Of a stretch of 64,000 nucleotides of DNA, positions 47,600 through 55,744 are shown piece after piece. Source of the stretch: Magnetospirillum sp. (GTDB lineage: Bacteria; Pseudomonadota; Alphaproteobacteria; Rhodospirillales; Magnetospirillaceae). The translations under genes were made by a program, and so were the position numbers. The notes beneath the pieces were generated by a model. The model had not been told where the DNA came from. It made no database searches and worked only from the letters and a program-made list of their open reading frames with translations. How positions within the stretch are numbered: the first letter of the stretch is position 1; every line of letters starts with the position of its first letter. The stretch lies in contig JANQAI010000008.1 in NCBI GenBank assembly GCA_024707145.1, positions 186,001 to 250,000 on the forward strand, written 5' to 3'.

Positions 47600-47694
47600 C
47601 CCCTCTCCCGCTTGCGGGAGGGTGGGAGACGAGGAGCTTCGTGGCTCCCTCTCCCGGCCCTGCGGGCCACCTCTCCCATGGAATGGGAGAGGGA
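47600..47694. repeat. Short-hairpin repeat in the rsuA downstream spacer
   Basis: This spacer between convergent genes is filled with short inverted repeats: CCCTCTCCCGC with GCGGGAGGG, GGCCC with GGGCC, and CCTCTCCCAT with ATGGGAGAGG. It resembles the dispersed C/G-rich repeat family at 3950-3987 and 37234-37319. No protein-coding content is seen. Confidence 0.6.
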
Positions 47695-47696
47695 AA

Positions 47697-48392
47697 TCAG
47701 CGCAGCCCAGCCACCTCGTCGGGCGTCAACAACCGCCACGTCCCCTCGGGCAGGCCGCCCAGCTCCAGCCCGCCCAACCCGGCGCGGTGGAGATTTTCCA
47801 CGTGGTTGCCGGTGGCGGCGAACATGCGCTTGACCTGGTGGTAGCGCCCCTCGGTGATGGTCAGCCGGGCGGTGTGGCTGCCGGTGGCCTCCAGCACGGC
47901 GGGGGCCAACGGGGTGCTCTCCGAGCGCAGCATCAGGGCGCCGCTGGCGAACAATTCGGTTTCGGAACCGTCCAGCGGGCGGGCCAGGGTGACCTCGTAG
48001 ACCTTGGGCACGTGGTGCCTGGGCGAAGTGAGTCGGTGCAGCAGCGCACCGTCATCGGTCATCAGCAGCAGGCCGGTGGTGTCGCGATCCAACCGGCCCA
48101 CCGGGGCCACCACCGGATTGCGACGCAGGAAGCGCGGCGGCAGCAGCTCGTAAACGATGCGGCCGGGGTCCGAGGTGGAGCAGGTATAGCCCACCGGCTT
48201 GTTGAGCATGAGCACCAGGCCGGGGCCGGGGTCCAGCGGCTCGCCGTCGATGCGCACGTCCTCGGGCGCGACCTGGGCCTCGCCCTTGAGCGGTGTACCG
48301 TCGGCCAGGGTCACCCGGCCGTCGCGGATCATCGCCCGCACGTCCTTCTGGCTGCCATAGCCCAGATTGGCCACCAATCGGATCAGTCTCAT
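47697..48392 (-). CDS. 16S rRNA pseudouridine synthase (RsuA/RluE family)
   Basis: A 231-residue RsuA-family enzyme that converts a uridine in rRNA to pseudouridine. An N-terminal S4 RNA-binding domain (RLIRLVANLGYGSQKDVRAMIRDGRV) precedes the catalytic domain. The motif GRLDRDTTGLLL carries the catalytic Asp, with LMLNKPVGYTCS before it and RYHQVKRMFAATGNHV after it. The length and the S4 domain fit RsuA (U516 of 16S) best, although RluE-type targets in 23S rRNA cannot be excluded. The ATG overlaps the stop of the rsmC-like gene (ATGA), so the two rRNA modifiers are coupled. Confidence 0.87.
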   Translation of the reverse strand: MRLIRLVANLGYGSQKDVRAMIRDGRVTLADGTPLKGEAQVAPEDVRIDGEPLDPGPGLVLMLNKPVGYTCSTSDPGRIVYELLPPRFLRRNPVVAPVGRLDRDTTGLLLMTDDGALLHRLTSPRHHVPKVYEVTLARPLDGSETELFASGALMLRSESTPLAPAVLEATGSHTARLTITEGRYHQVKRMFAATGNHVENLHRAGLGGLELGGLPEGTWRLLTPDEVAGLR

Positions 48393-49558
48393 CGCACGTG
48401 GTCCACACGGTTGCTGGCCTGATAGACCTTGAAGCCCTCGGCCACGCGCAGCAGCTCCACGTCGCGGAAGCGCTTGCGCAGCTCGGCCTCGTAAGGCAGG
48501 TGTTGGTTGGCCACCAGCAGGACCTTGCCGCGCCGGCGGATGGCCTTCCAGGCGGCAGCGATGAAGGCCCGGCCGATGGCGGGATCGGCCCGCGCCCCTT
48601 CATGGAAGGGCGGGTTGCTGACGATCCAGTCGTAGGGCGCCACTTCGGGCAGGCCGGCGGCCACATCCTGCCAATGATAGGACCGGGCGGCGCCGTGGTC
48701 GATGGCGTCCAGGTTGGCGCGGGCATCCTCCAGTGCCAGCGCCTCGGCCTCGTAGCTGTCCAGTTCGGTGATGGCGGCGAAGCGATGCAGCAGGCGGGCG
48801 CCGAGATAGCCCCAGCCCGCCCCCAGGTCGGCGACCCGACCCATCACGCCGTCCGGGAAGCAGTCGGCGAGCACCCGGCTGCCGGTATCGGCATGGTCGG
48901 GGCTGAAGCATCCCGCGCGGGCCACCAGCCCGGTATCGCCCACCGGCGCCGGCCGCGCGGCCTTCTGCCAGTCCACCAGGGCCGGCGGCATCTCCTCACC
49001 CTGGCGGCGCAGCCAGAAGGTGCGGGCCTGATGCTTGGACAGATGCCCCTCCAGCACCACCGCCTTGTCCACCTCGCGCTCGAAACTGGCGGCGCCGATG
49101 GCGTTGGCGCCGCAGGCCACCAGCAGCCCGCCCGGCTCCAGCAGTGACCAGGCGCGGACCAGATTGGCTCGGTTCTCCGCCTTGTGCTTGGTCAGCAGCA
49201 GCAGCCCGGCGGGGAAACGCCCCGCTAGAGCCGGATGCTTGCAGGTCGAATCGCCTTGCGATCCAACCTGCAAGCTGAGTCCGCCTCTTATCAATAAGTT
49301 AGAGGGCGATTCAGACAACAGGCCGGCGCGAGGCCGCGCCAAACTGTTGTCATCGCACTCCAGCCGGGGCACGGCGGTGAAGCCGGCCGCCGCCAGGGCG
49401 TCGAAGGCCGGCTTGAAGCTCTGCTCGCAGGTCAGCACCGCCTTCCACTCGGCGGTGAAGGCCTCGGCCGGCTCGGCCCGCATCAGGAAGGCACGGCCGG
49501 GAAACGGCAACAGGTCCCGGTCGAAGGGCAGGACCAAAGCGTGGGAAACATCATGCAT
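48389..49558 (-). CDS. RsmC/RlmG-like rRNA guanine methyltransferase with palindromic insert
   Basis: A 389-residue SAM methyltransferase of the RsmC/RlmG group, which methylates guanine N2 of rRNA. The N-terminal domain lacks a SAM site. The C-terminal domain has VADLGAGWGYLGARLL and the catalytic YDWIVSNPPFHEGA. Residues about 69-112 are foreign: they are encoded by a palindromic DNA element (49225-49352) and keep the reading frame. The family usually passes from this region directly to LLLLTKHKAENRANL, so the insert adds roughly 40 residues in the non-catalytic domain. The enzyme probably still folds around a loop. It is cotranscribed with the downstream pseudouridine synthase gene. Confidence 0.83.
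   Translation of the reverse strand: MHDVSHALVLPFDRDLLPFPGRAFLMRAEPAEAFTAEWKAVLTCEQSFKPAFDALAAAGFTAVPRLECDDNSLARPRAGLLSESPSNLLIRGGLSLQVGSQGDSTCKHPALAGRFPAGLLLLTKHKAENRANLVRAWSLLEPGGLLVACGANAIGAASFEREVDKAVVLEGHLSKHQARTFWLRRQGEEMPPALVDWQKAARPAPVGDTGLVARAGCFSPDHADTGSRVLADCFPDGVMGRVADLGAGWGYLGARLLHRFAAITELDSYEAEALALEDARANLDAIDHGAARSYHWQDVAAGLPEVAPYDWIVSNPPFHEGARADPAIGRAFIAAAWKAIRRRGKVLLVANQHLPYEAELRKRFRDVELLRVAEGFKVYQASNRVDHVR
49225..49352. repeat. Composite palindromic element inserted in frame in rsmC-like gene
   Basis: The element begins TAGAGC and contains nested inverted repeats: GCTTGCAGGT/ACCTGCAAGC (49236-49245/49265-49274), GAATCGCC/GGCGATTC (49247-49254/49304-49311), GACAACAG/CTGTTGTC (49313-49320/49343-49350), and an inner GGCGCG/CGCGCC. 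Its centre-right part matches the palindrome at 7091-7157. It stays open in the gene's reading frame. Rickettsia palindromic elements behave similarly, which is a parallel and not a claim of relatedness. Confidence 0.7.
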
Positions 49559-49647
49559 GCGGTTTGCATAGCACGGCCTTGCGCAGGCGTCGATTGACTT
49601 GGGGTGCCAGCCGGCGCCAAGGTTCGCCCCGCGAAAGGAGGCCAGTC

Positions 49648-49971
49648 ATGGCCAAGCATGATTCCCTGGATACCGAAGACAAGGTCCGCCTGCTGCGGTC
49701 CCTGGCCCACCATGTTCACCGCAAACGCCCGGTGGACGAGGTACTGATGGAACTGGTGGAACAGGAACTGCGCGGCGGCCGCCGGCGCATCTATCGCGCC
49801 GCCGCCGAAAAGCTGGCCGAGGACGACCCCCTGGGCGCGCTGCAGGCCATCGGCGCGGTCGGCGACGAAGCGGCCTGCGTGCTCGGCCCGGTGCTGGACA
49901 GCGATGACCACCGGCTCATCTCCAACGCCATCAACCGCTTGGCCGATTGGCAGGAAGCCAACGGTTCCTAA
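49648..49971 (+). CDS. Small conserved-looking cytosolic protein
   Basis: A 107-residue, charged helical protein. Its start has a clear AAAGGAGG site. Visible segments are DTEDKVRLLRSLAHHVHRKRPVDEVLMELVEQEL and [34 protein letters not shown]. There is no membrane segment or known domain. It overlaps the end of the convergent TPR-glycosyltransferase gene by 4 bp. The function is unknown. Confidence 0.6.
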   Translation: MAKHDSLDTEDKVRLLRSLAHHVHRKRPVDEVLMELVEQELRGGRRRIYRAAAEKLAEDDPLGALQAIGAVGDEAACVLGPVLDSDDHRLISNAINRLADWQEANGS

Positions 49972-51716
49972 ACGTCGAACGGCTCGGGCCGGAGCCCGGC
50001 CACCGCCCGCTCCCACATCAGCCCATAGGCCCGCTCCACCGCCCGCGTCGTCGTCGGAGTATCGAATAGCGGCAGCGACAGGGCGTCCTCCCACAGGTGG
50101 CGGCGGATGGCAGCCCGCTCGTCCCCGTCGCGCAGCAGGGCCAGTGCCGCGGCCTCGTATTCGGCCGGCGAACGGGTGACCAGGCGTTTCAGCCCAGCGG
50201 CGTGCAACAAGCTGGCGCCGACCCGGCCGGCGAAGGTTTCACCCACCATGGTGACCACCGGACATCCCATCCACAGCGCATCGCTGGCGGTGGTGTGGGC
50301 GCCATAGGGGAGCGTGTCGAGGAACAGGTCCACGTGGTGGTAGCGGGCCAGATGGTCGGCCGGTTCGGCCCGGCGGGCGAACACCACCCGTCCGGGATCG
50401 ATTCCCCGGGCCGGCGCCTCGGCGCGCAAATTGGCCTCGGCCGCGCCCGCATCGCTGAACAACCACAGCACCGCGCCGTCCACCTGGCGCAACAGGTTCA
50501 TCCAAATGTCGAACTCGGCCGGCCGCAGCTTGTAGGGCTGGTTGAAGCAGGCCAGCACCAGCCCATCGGCCGGCAAGCCGAGTTCGGCCCGCGACGGCGC
50601 CGTCCTGGGGCGCGGACGTTTACGGTCGTTGACCTGATAGCACCCGGGCAGGCGGACGATGGCTTCGTCATAGAATTGCTGAACACCGTCGGGCAACACG
50701 ACGTGGTCGCCCAACACGTAATCGATGAAGGGAGCCCCCATGGTACCGGGATAGCCGATCCATTGCGCCTGCACCGGTGCCGGGCGATAGGCCATCACCC
50801 GCGTGGCGGCGTTTCGGGTGTAGCCCTTGAGATCCACCACGATATCCACACCGTCGGCGACCATCCGCCGGGCAATGGCGGCGGCATCCAGGTGTGAGCA
50901 ATCCACGAAGCAATCGAACGCCGCCAGCAGGCGCCGCCGCATGGGACTACCGTCATCGGGCGCGGTGGAATAGGCGTTGACGGTGAAGCGGGCGCGATCA
51001 TGCAGCTCGAAGAACTCCGCCATCAGATGGGCGGTGGCGTGCTGCTGCAGATCGGCCGAGAGATAGCCGATGGTCAGCCGCGGCTTGGCTGTCGCCGCCG
51101 GCGCCATGGGCGCGGGGACGCCGAAGCGGGCGGCCCAGCGCCGCGCCACCGCCTGCTGCACCGCCTCGGTCGTCTCCAGCGCCAGGGTGCGGAACGGATC
51201 GATGATGTCCCTGGTATCGTCCAGCGCGGCCACCAGTTGCCCCGTCAACGCGTCCAGGCCGGACCAGTCGCACAGACGCCGTTTTATCCCCACCAGGGCG
51301 CTGAGAAACTGGAAGCGGCCGGGGGCCAGAGCGACCGCCCGGGCATAGGCTTCCAGCGCGCCGGGCTCGTCCTTGGCGTGGCGGCAGGCATTGCCCAGGT
51401 TGAACCAGATGTCGGCCACCGGCATGGATTTCAGCGCCAAGCGATAGGCGTCCGCCGCCTCGGCCGGGCGGCGCAGCCGCTCCAGCGCCGCGCCCTTGGT
51501 ATTGGCTGCCCCGGCATGCCCCGGCTGTTCCCGCAACGCTTTGTTGAGTGGACGCAGCGCGGCCTCTGCCTGCCCCATCTGCATCAACGCGACGCCATGG
51601 GCCAACAGCAGTTCCACGTCGCGAGGCCGCTGGGCCAGCAGTTTGCGGCATAGCTGTTCCGCCTCGCCCGACCGCCCCGCCCGGATCAGGGCGGAAACAT
51701 CGCTCGCGGAGGCCAT
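49968..51716 (-). CDS. TPR-containing O-GlcNAc-transferase-like protein (GT41)
   Basis: A 582-residue cytosolic protein. The N-terminal ~200 residues form TPR repeats (ALRPLNKALREQPGHAGAANTKGAALERL, AADAYRLALKSMPVADIWFNLGNA). The C-terminal region matches the SPINDLY/OGT GT41 fold: LTIGYLSADLQQHATAHLMAEFFE, VDIVVDLKGYTRNAATRVMAYRPAPVQAQWIGYPGTMG, LACFNQPYKLRPAEFDIWM, LDTLPYGAHTTASDALWMGCPVVTM. It probably glycosylates proteins with UDP- or GDP-sugars. In related bacteria such genes often lie near flagellar or surface loci; no such link is visible here. The start is ATG, 62 bp from the kinase gene. Confidence 0.85.
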   Translation of the reverse strand: MASASDVSALIRAGRSGEAEQLCRKLLAQRPRDVELLLAHGVALMQMGQAEAALRPLNKALREQPGHAGAANTKGAALERLRRPAEAADAYRLALKSMPVADIWFNLGNACRHAKDEPGALEAYARAVALAPGRFQFLSALVGIKRRLCDWSGLDALTGQLVAALDDTRDIIDPFRTLALETTEAVQQAVARRWAARFGVPAPMAPAATAKPRLTIGYLSADLQQHATAHLMAEFFELHDRARFTVNAYSTAPDDGSPMRRRLLAAFDCFVDCSHLDAAAIARRMVADGVDIVVDLKGYTRNAATRVMAYRPAPVQAQWIGYPGTMGAPFIDYVLGDHVVLPDGVQQFYDEAIVRLPGCYQVNDRKRPRPRTAPSRAELGLPADGLVLACFNQPYKLRPAEFDIWMNLLRQVDGAVLWLFSDAGAAEANLRAEAPARGIDPGRVVFARRAEPADHLARYHHVDLFLDTLPYGAHTTASDALWMGCPVVTMVGETFAGRVGASLLHAAGLKRLVTRSPAEYEAAALALLRDGDERAAIRRHLWEDALSLPLFDTPTTTRAVERAYGLMWERAVAGLRPEPFDV

Positions 51717-51778
51717 TACGCCGCCTTCCCCTCGATCATCCCGGCATCCCCCGTGAATGGGCGGCGAAGTCTAGCCCG

Positions 51779-53470
51779 CTAGGCCGGCAGGGTGAAGCGG
51801 AACATGGCGCCCTGGCCGGAGGGAGGGTCCACCCAGATACGGCCGCCATGCGCCTCGACGATGCGGCGGACCAGGGCCAGGCCGATGCCGGTGCCGGGAT
51901 AGGCGCCGCTGCCGTGCAGCCGGCGGAACATGCCGAAAATCTGGTCGCCGTATTGCGGATCAATACCGATGCCGTTGTCGCGCACGGTGATCTGCCAGTT
52001 ATCCCCGAGCCGGCACGCGTCGACCTCGACGCGTGGCTGCTGCCCCGGCGGCTGGAACTTCAGGGCATTGCCCAGCAGGTTGACCAGCACCTGCTGCAGC
52101 TGTACCGCATCTCCGCGCACAAGCGGCAGCTCGCCGATGCAGACGACGGCGTCCGTCTGACCGATGGCGCCAGCCAAGTCGCTCAGCACCGCTTTCATCA
52201 GGTGGTTCAGCGCCACCGCCTCGAAGCGCAGCGTGTTGCTGTCCACCCGCGAGTAGCTGAGCAGCCCCTGGATCAGCTCGCGCATGCGCCGGGCGCCCGA
52301 GGCCAAGTAGTCCAGGTATTCCCGCCCGTGCTCGCCCAAGGCGTCGCCGCAGCGGCGCTCCAGCAGTTGGGCGAAGGAACAGATGGTGCGGCAGGGCTCC
52401 TGCAGGTCGTGGGCGGCCACATAGGCGAAGCGCTCAAGCTCGACATTGGAACGATGCAGCTCATCCAGGGTCCGGCGCAGCAGGGTCTCCTCGCGCTTGC
52501 GCTCCGAGATATCGCGCCCGACCATGATCAGGCAGTCGGCGCCATCCAATATCGTGGTTTCGGCGGAAATCAGGGCGGTGAACACCCCGCCATCGCGGCG
52601 GCGGAAGCGGGTTTCGTAATTGACCAGACGCCCCCGCTCCGCCAAGGCGGCCAGCATGCGCGAGCGTTCCTCGGGGCCGGCCCAGATGCCCAGCTCCAGC
52701 GAGGTGCGGCCCAGTACCTCGTCGCGCCCGTAGCCCAGCGCCGCCTGGAAGGCGTCGTTGACGTCCAGGTAGCGCCCGGTGGCCTTGTCGGTGATGGCGA
52801 TGACGTCGGGGCAGGCGTTGAACACCGTCATGAACTTGCGTTCCATGCGGTGGAGGTCGGTGATGTCCAGCACCATGCCGGCCAGCCCCACCACCCGGCC
52901 GCCGCCATCCACTAGATTGCCCTTGTGGAACAGCACGCGCCGCACCAAGCCCCCGTCTGCGTGCACGTCCCACTCGTAGCGCTGCACCGCATCGGGCCCC
53001 CCGCCCATCAGCGCCTCGTCCATGGCCTGATACTTGGCGGCGAATTCAGGCGGACTCAGGTCGAACACGCTCTTGCCGACGATCTCGTGCGCCGAGCGGC
53101 CAAGGAAGGTGGCGAAGGCGCGGTTGCAGCCGCGATAGACGCCCCTCCGGTCCTTCCAGAAAACAGGTAGCGGCACCAGGTCGAGAATGTGGTCGGGCAG
53201 GAACGGCAAATCCTTCGCCTCCCGCTCCAGGAACAGGGCCCAGCCGCCTTCGACCGCCTCGGGCACCAGCATCCCTTCGGCGACAGCCAACGGCTGTCCA
53301 GGACGGAACCCTTCCAGGCGGGTGCCGGCAGGGAAGGCGGGCAATGCCGCCCGTGCGGCACCGTTGGCCCATTCCACCATGCCGCCGCCATCGGCCAGCA
53401 GCACAGGCGTGCCGGCGCGCTCCAGCAGGCGGTGGATGGTGGGAAGGTCGGTCACGTCAGGCGCCGACAC
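51779..53470 (-). CDS. Cytosolic histidine kinase with two PAS domains
   Basis: A 563-residue soluble sensor kinase. It has a short N-terminal PAS-like segment (about 10-75), a PAS domain (about 85-215; PLPVFWKDRRGVYRGCNRAF, ending VVGLAGMVLDITD), a second PAS domain (about 225-345; PDVIAITDKATGRYLDVNDAF, ending IMVGRDISERK), HisKA with VAAHDLQEPCR, and HATPase with NALKFQPP, DNGIGID and GTGIGLALVRR. No TM helix is present. The start is a GTG that lies inside the end of the GH1 gene, so the two overlap by 14 bp. That coupling suggests joint expression of a sugar hydrolase and a sensor. Confidence 0.87.
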   Translation of the reverse strand: MSAPDVTDLPTIHRLLERAGTPVLLADGGGMVEWANGAARAALPAFPAGTRLEGFRPGQPLAVAEGMLVPEAVEGGWALFLEREAKDLPFLPDHILDLVPLPVFWKDRRGVYRGCNRAFATFLGRSAHEIVGKSVFDLSPPEFAAKYQAMDEALMGGGPDAVQRYEWDVHADGGLVRRVLFHKGNLVDGGGRVVGLAGMVLDITDLHRMERKFMTVFNACPDVIAITDKATGRYLDVNDAFQAALGYGRDEVLGRTSLELGIWAGPEERSRMLAALAERGRLVNYETRFRRRDGGVFTALISAETTILDGADCLIMVGRDISERKREETLLRRTLDELHRSNVELERFAYVAAHDLQEPCRTICSFAQLLERRCGDALGEHGREYLDYLASGARRMRELIQGLLSYSRVDSNTLRFEAVALNHLMKAVLSDLAGAIGQTDAVVCIGELPLVRGDAVQLQQVLVNLLGNALKFQPPGQQPRVEVDACRLGDNWQITVRDNGIGIDPQYGDQIFGMFRRLHGSGAYPGTGIGLALVRRIVEAHGGRIWVDPPSGQGAMFRFTLPA

Positions 53471-54803
53471 CGGCGGCGGCGATCAGGTCGGCATACCACT
53501 GGAACGGATCCTTGGGCGTGCGCTTTTGCGTCTGGAAGTCCACGTGGACGATGCCGAAGCGGTTGCCGTAGCCCGACCCCCACTCGAAATTGTCCAGCAG
53601 CGACCAAATGAAATAGCCGCGCACATCGACGCCGTCGGCGATGGCCTGCTCCATGGCGGCGGTGTAGAGCTTCAGATACGCGATGCGGTAGGGATCGGCC
53701 ACGCGTCCCTGGGCATCGGGCACCTCCTCCGCGGCGCCACGGCCCATGCCGTTCTCGGTGACGTAGACCGGCAGGCGGTAACGGGCGGCACAGCGCTTCA
53801 GCTCGGCGGTGAAGGCGTCGGGATAGATCGGCCAGCCGATGTCGGGATGGGGCACCGGGTCGGGGTTGTCGCCCCAGGCGATGCCGATCTGGTTGGCGGC
53901 ATCGGCCCGCGTCCAGATGGGGCCGTAATGGTTCATGCCGAACCAATCCACCGGCCGGCAGATGCGAGCCATGTCGCCGGCCTGCACATAGGGCTCGAAA
54001 TCGCCGGCCACCACCGCCGGATAGACGCCCAGGATCTGTGGATCGGCGTAGACCAGGTTCCAGTGGGCATCCAGCACCTCGGCGGCTCGGCGGTTTTCCG
54101 GCGTGTCGGATTCGGGGTGCACCGGCTGCACGTTGTAGATGGCGCCGATGCGGGCCCCCTTCACCCAGTCGCGCAGCACGTCCACGGCGGCGCCATGGGC
54201 CAGGTTCAAATGGTGGGCGGCGCGGAAATAGGCGTCGCGATCCTGCATGGCCGGCGCGCACCAGGTCATGGCATAGCCGAACAGGGTGGCGACATTGGGC
54301 TCGTTGAAAGTGGCGAAATGCTTGACCCGGTCGCCGAAACGCCGCGCCACCAGGGTGGCGTAGTCGGCGAACCAGCCGGCCACGTCGCGGTTGGCCCAGC
54401 CGCCCAGTTCGTGCAGGCGCTGGGGCAGGTCCCAATGGTACAGGCACAGCCAGGGCTCGATACCGGCCTCCAGCACTGCGTCGAGCACGCGATCGTAGAA
54501 ATCCAGCCCCTTGTCGTTGACCGCGCCCCGGCCGCGCGGCAGCACGCGCGGCCACGACACCGAAAAGCGGTAGGCGCCCACGCCCAGCCGCTTGAGCAGG
54601 GCGATGTCCTCGGGCCAGCGATGGTAGTGGTCGCAGGCGACGTCGCCGGTGTCGCCGTTGTTGGTGCGCCCGGGAATGCGGCAATGGATGTCCCAGATGC
54701 TGGGGCCGCGCCCATCCTCGGCCGCCGCGCCCTCGATCTGGTAGGCCGAGGTCGAGGCCCCCCATAGGAAGCCTGGCGGCACCTTCAAAGCGGACGCGCT
54801 CAT
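53457..54803 (-). CDS. GH1-family beta-glucosidase
   Basis: A 448-residue retaining glycoside hydrolase. FLWGASTSAYQIEGA near residue 12 is the GH1 N-terminal signature. The acid/base Glu is at about residue 168 in TFNEPN, and the nucleophile Glu at about 350 in VTENGMG. SLLDNFEWGSGYGNRFGIVHVDF closes the barrel. There is no signal peptide, so it acts on beta-glucosides in the cytoplasm. The kinase gene starts within its last codons, while a gene for an unknown protein lies 38 bp upstream. Without transporter neighbours, the natural substrate cannot be inferred. Confidence 0.92.
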   Translation of the reverse strand: MSASALKVPPGFLWGASTSAYQIEGAAAEDGRGPSIWDIHCRIPGRTNNGDTGDVACDHYHRWPEDIALLKRLGVGAYRFSVSWPRVLPRGRGAVNDKGLDFYDRVLDAVLEAGIEPWLCLYHWDLPQRLHELGGWANRDVAGWFADYATLVARRFGDRVKHFATFNEPNVATLFGYAMTWCAPAMQDRDAYFRAAHHLNLAHGAAVDVLRDWVKGARIGAIYNVQPVHPESDTPENRRAAEVLDAHWNLVYADPQILGVYPAVVAGDFEPYVQAGDMARICRPVDWFGMNHYGPIWTRADAANQIGIAWGDNPDPVPHPDIGWPIYPDAFTAELKRCAARYRLPVYVTENGMGRGAAEEVPDAQGRVADPYRIAYLKLYTAAMEQAIADGVDVRGYFIWSLLDNFEWGSGYGNRFGIVHVDFQTQKRTPKDPFQWYADLIAAAGVGA

Positions 54804-54841
54804 GTCGAAACCCCAGAAACGGTTGCCGGCGGAACTGTACC

Positions 54842-55630
54842 CTAGCCGTCGAGCCGGCGGAAGAAGGCCTCGACCGTTTCCACCGTCTGCTCGCCATACC
54901 GTCTGCAAAGCGCGGCGCGATCGCCGGTCAGGCGCGCGTGCAGGTCGGCGAACAAGGCGCGCATCAGTTCGGCGAAACCGGTTTCGGTCAACTGCCAATG
55001 GGCCTCGGGCGACGTGGCCGGCACCGGCGTCAGGTTGGAATTGACCAGATTGACGAACCACTCGCGGCGGCGGTCGAAATTGGCGAAGTAGTGGGCCACC
55101 ACCACCAGCACGTCCGAGGACAGGGCGTGGGTCTCGGCATCGGCATGCACGCCCGCCCAATCGTAGCCGCCGCCGGACAGCCGGTGGCGTTCCAGGATGG
55201 CCTGGCTCTTGCGCTGGCATTGCTCGAACAAGGCGGGGCCGATCATCTTGTCCACCGCCAGGTGGAAGCCCGGCAGCAGGCGGCGGCTGAGCATGCCGGC
55301 GGCGCCATCGTCGCCCTGGCGCGGCGGGAACAGATGGGCGAAGGGCTTGGCCAGGATGCGGTCGAAGGGATGGCGCCGGGCGCTTTCCCATTGCTTGGTT
55401 TCGCGCGCCCTGGTGCAGGCATCCCACGACCGTTGCAGAGCGGGGCGGAAGCGCAGGGCCTCCTCGGCCATGAAGCGCTCGGCCAGGTCGCGGATGGCCT
55501 CGGCCGACAGTTGGCCGCCGTGCTTGCGTGCCTCCACCTCCAGGCGGGTGGCGAAGTGCCCGATCATGGTATTGGCGATCGCCTCGCAGGCCTTCGGGCC
55601 TGCTGGGGGCGGCGGGTCCAGATTGGTCAT
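54842..55630 (-). CDS. Uncharacterised cytosolic protein
   Basis: A 262-residue, mostly helical soluble protein that I do not recognise. Segments include ACEAIANTMIGHFATRLEVEARKHG, ERFMAEEALRFRPALQRSWDAC, MLSRRLLPGFHLAVDKMIGPALFEQC and the C-terminal ETVEAFFRRLDG. The GGGAGGAAACGC before the ATG is a strong ribosome site. No signal peptide, TM helix or catalytic motif is obvious. It is followed on the same strand by the GH1 gene after 38 bp. Confidence 0.62.
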   Translation of the reverse strand: MTNLDPPPPAGPKACEAIANTMIGHFATRLEVEARKHGGQLSAEAIRDLAERFMAEEALRFRPALQRSWDACTRARETKQWESARRHPFDRILAKPFAHLFPPRQGDDGAAGMLSRRLLPGFHLAVDKMIGPALFEQCQRKSQAILERHRLSGGGYDWAGVHADAETHALSSDVLVVVAHYFANFDRRREWFVNLVNSNLTPVPATSPEAHWQLTETGFAELMRALFADLHARLTGDRAALCRRYGEQTVETVEAFFRRLDG

Positions 55631-55744
55631 GCGTTTCCTCCCATCCGCCGCCGATGTTAGCAGATTCCCGCACGGGTGCGCGCATTGACAGGCCCGACCC
55701 CATGTCGTTAAGTCAGGGCTCGGCAATTTTTCAGGTTTTTCCGT

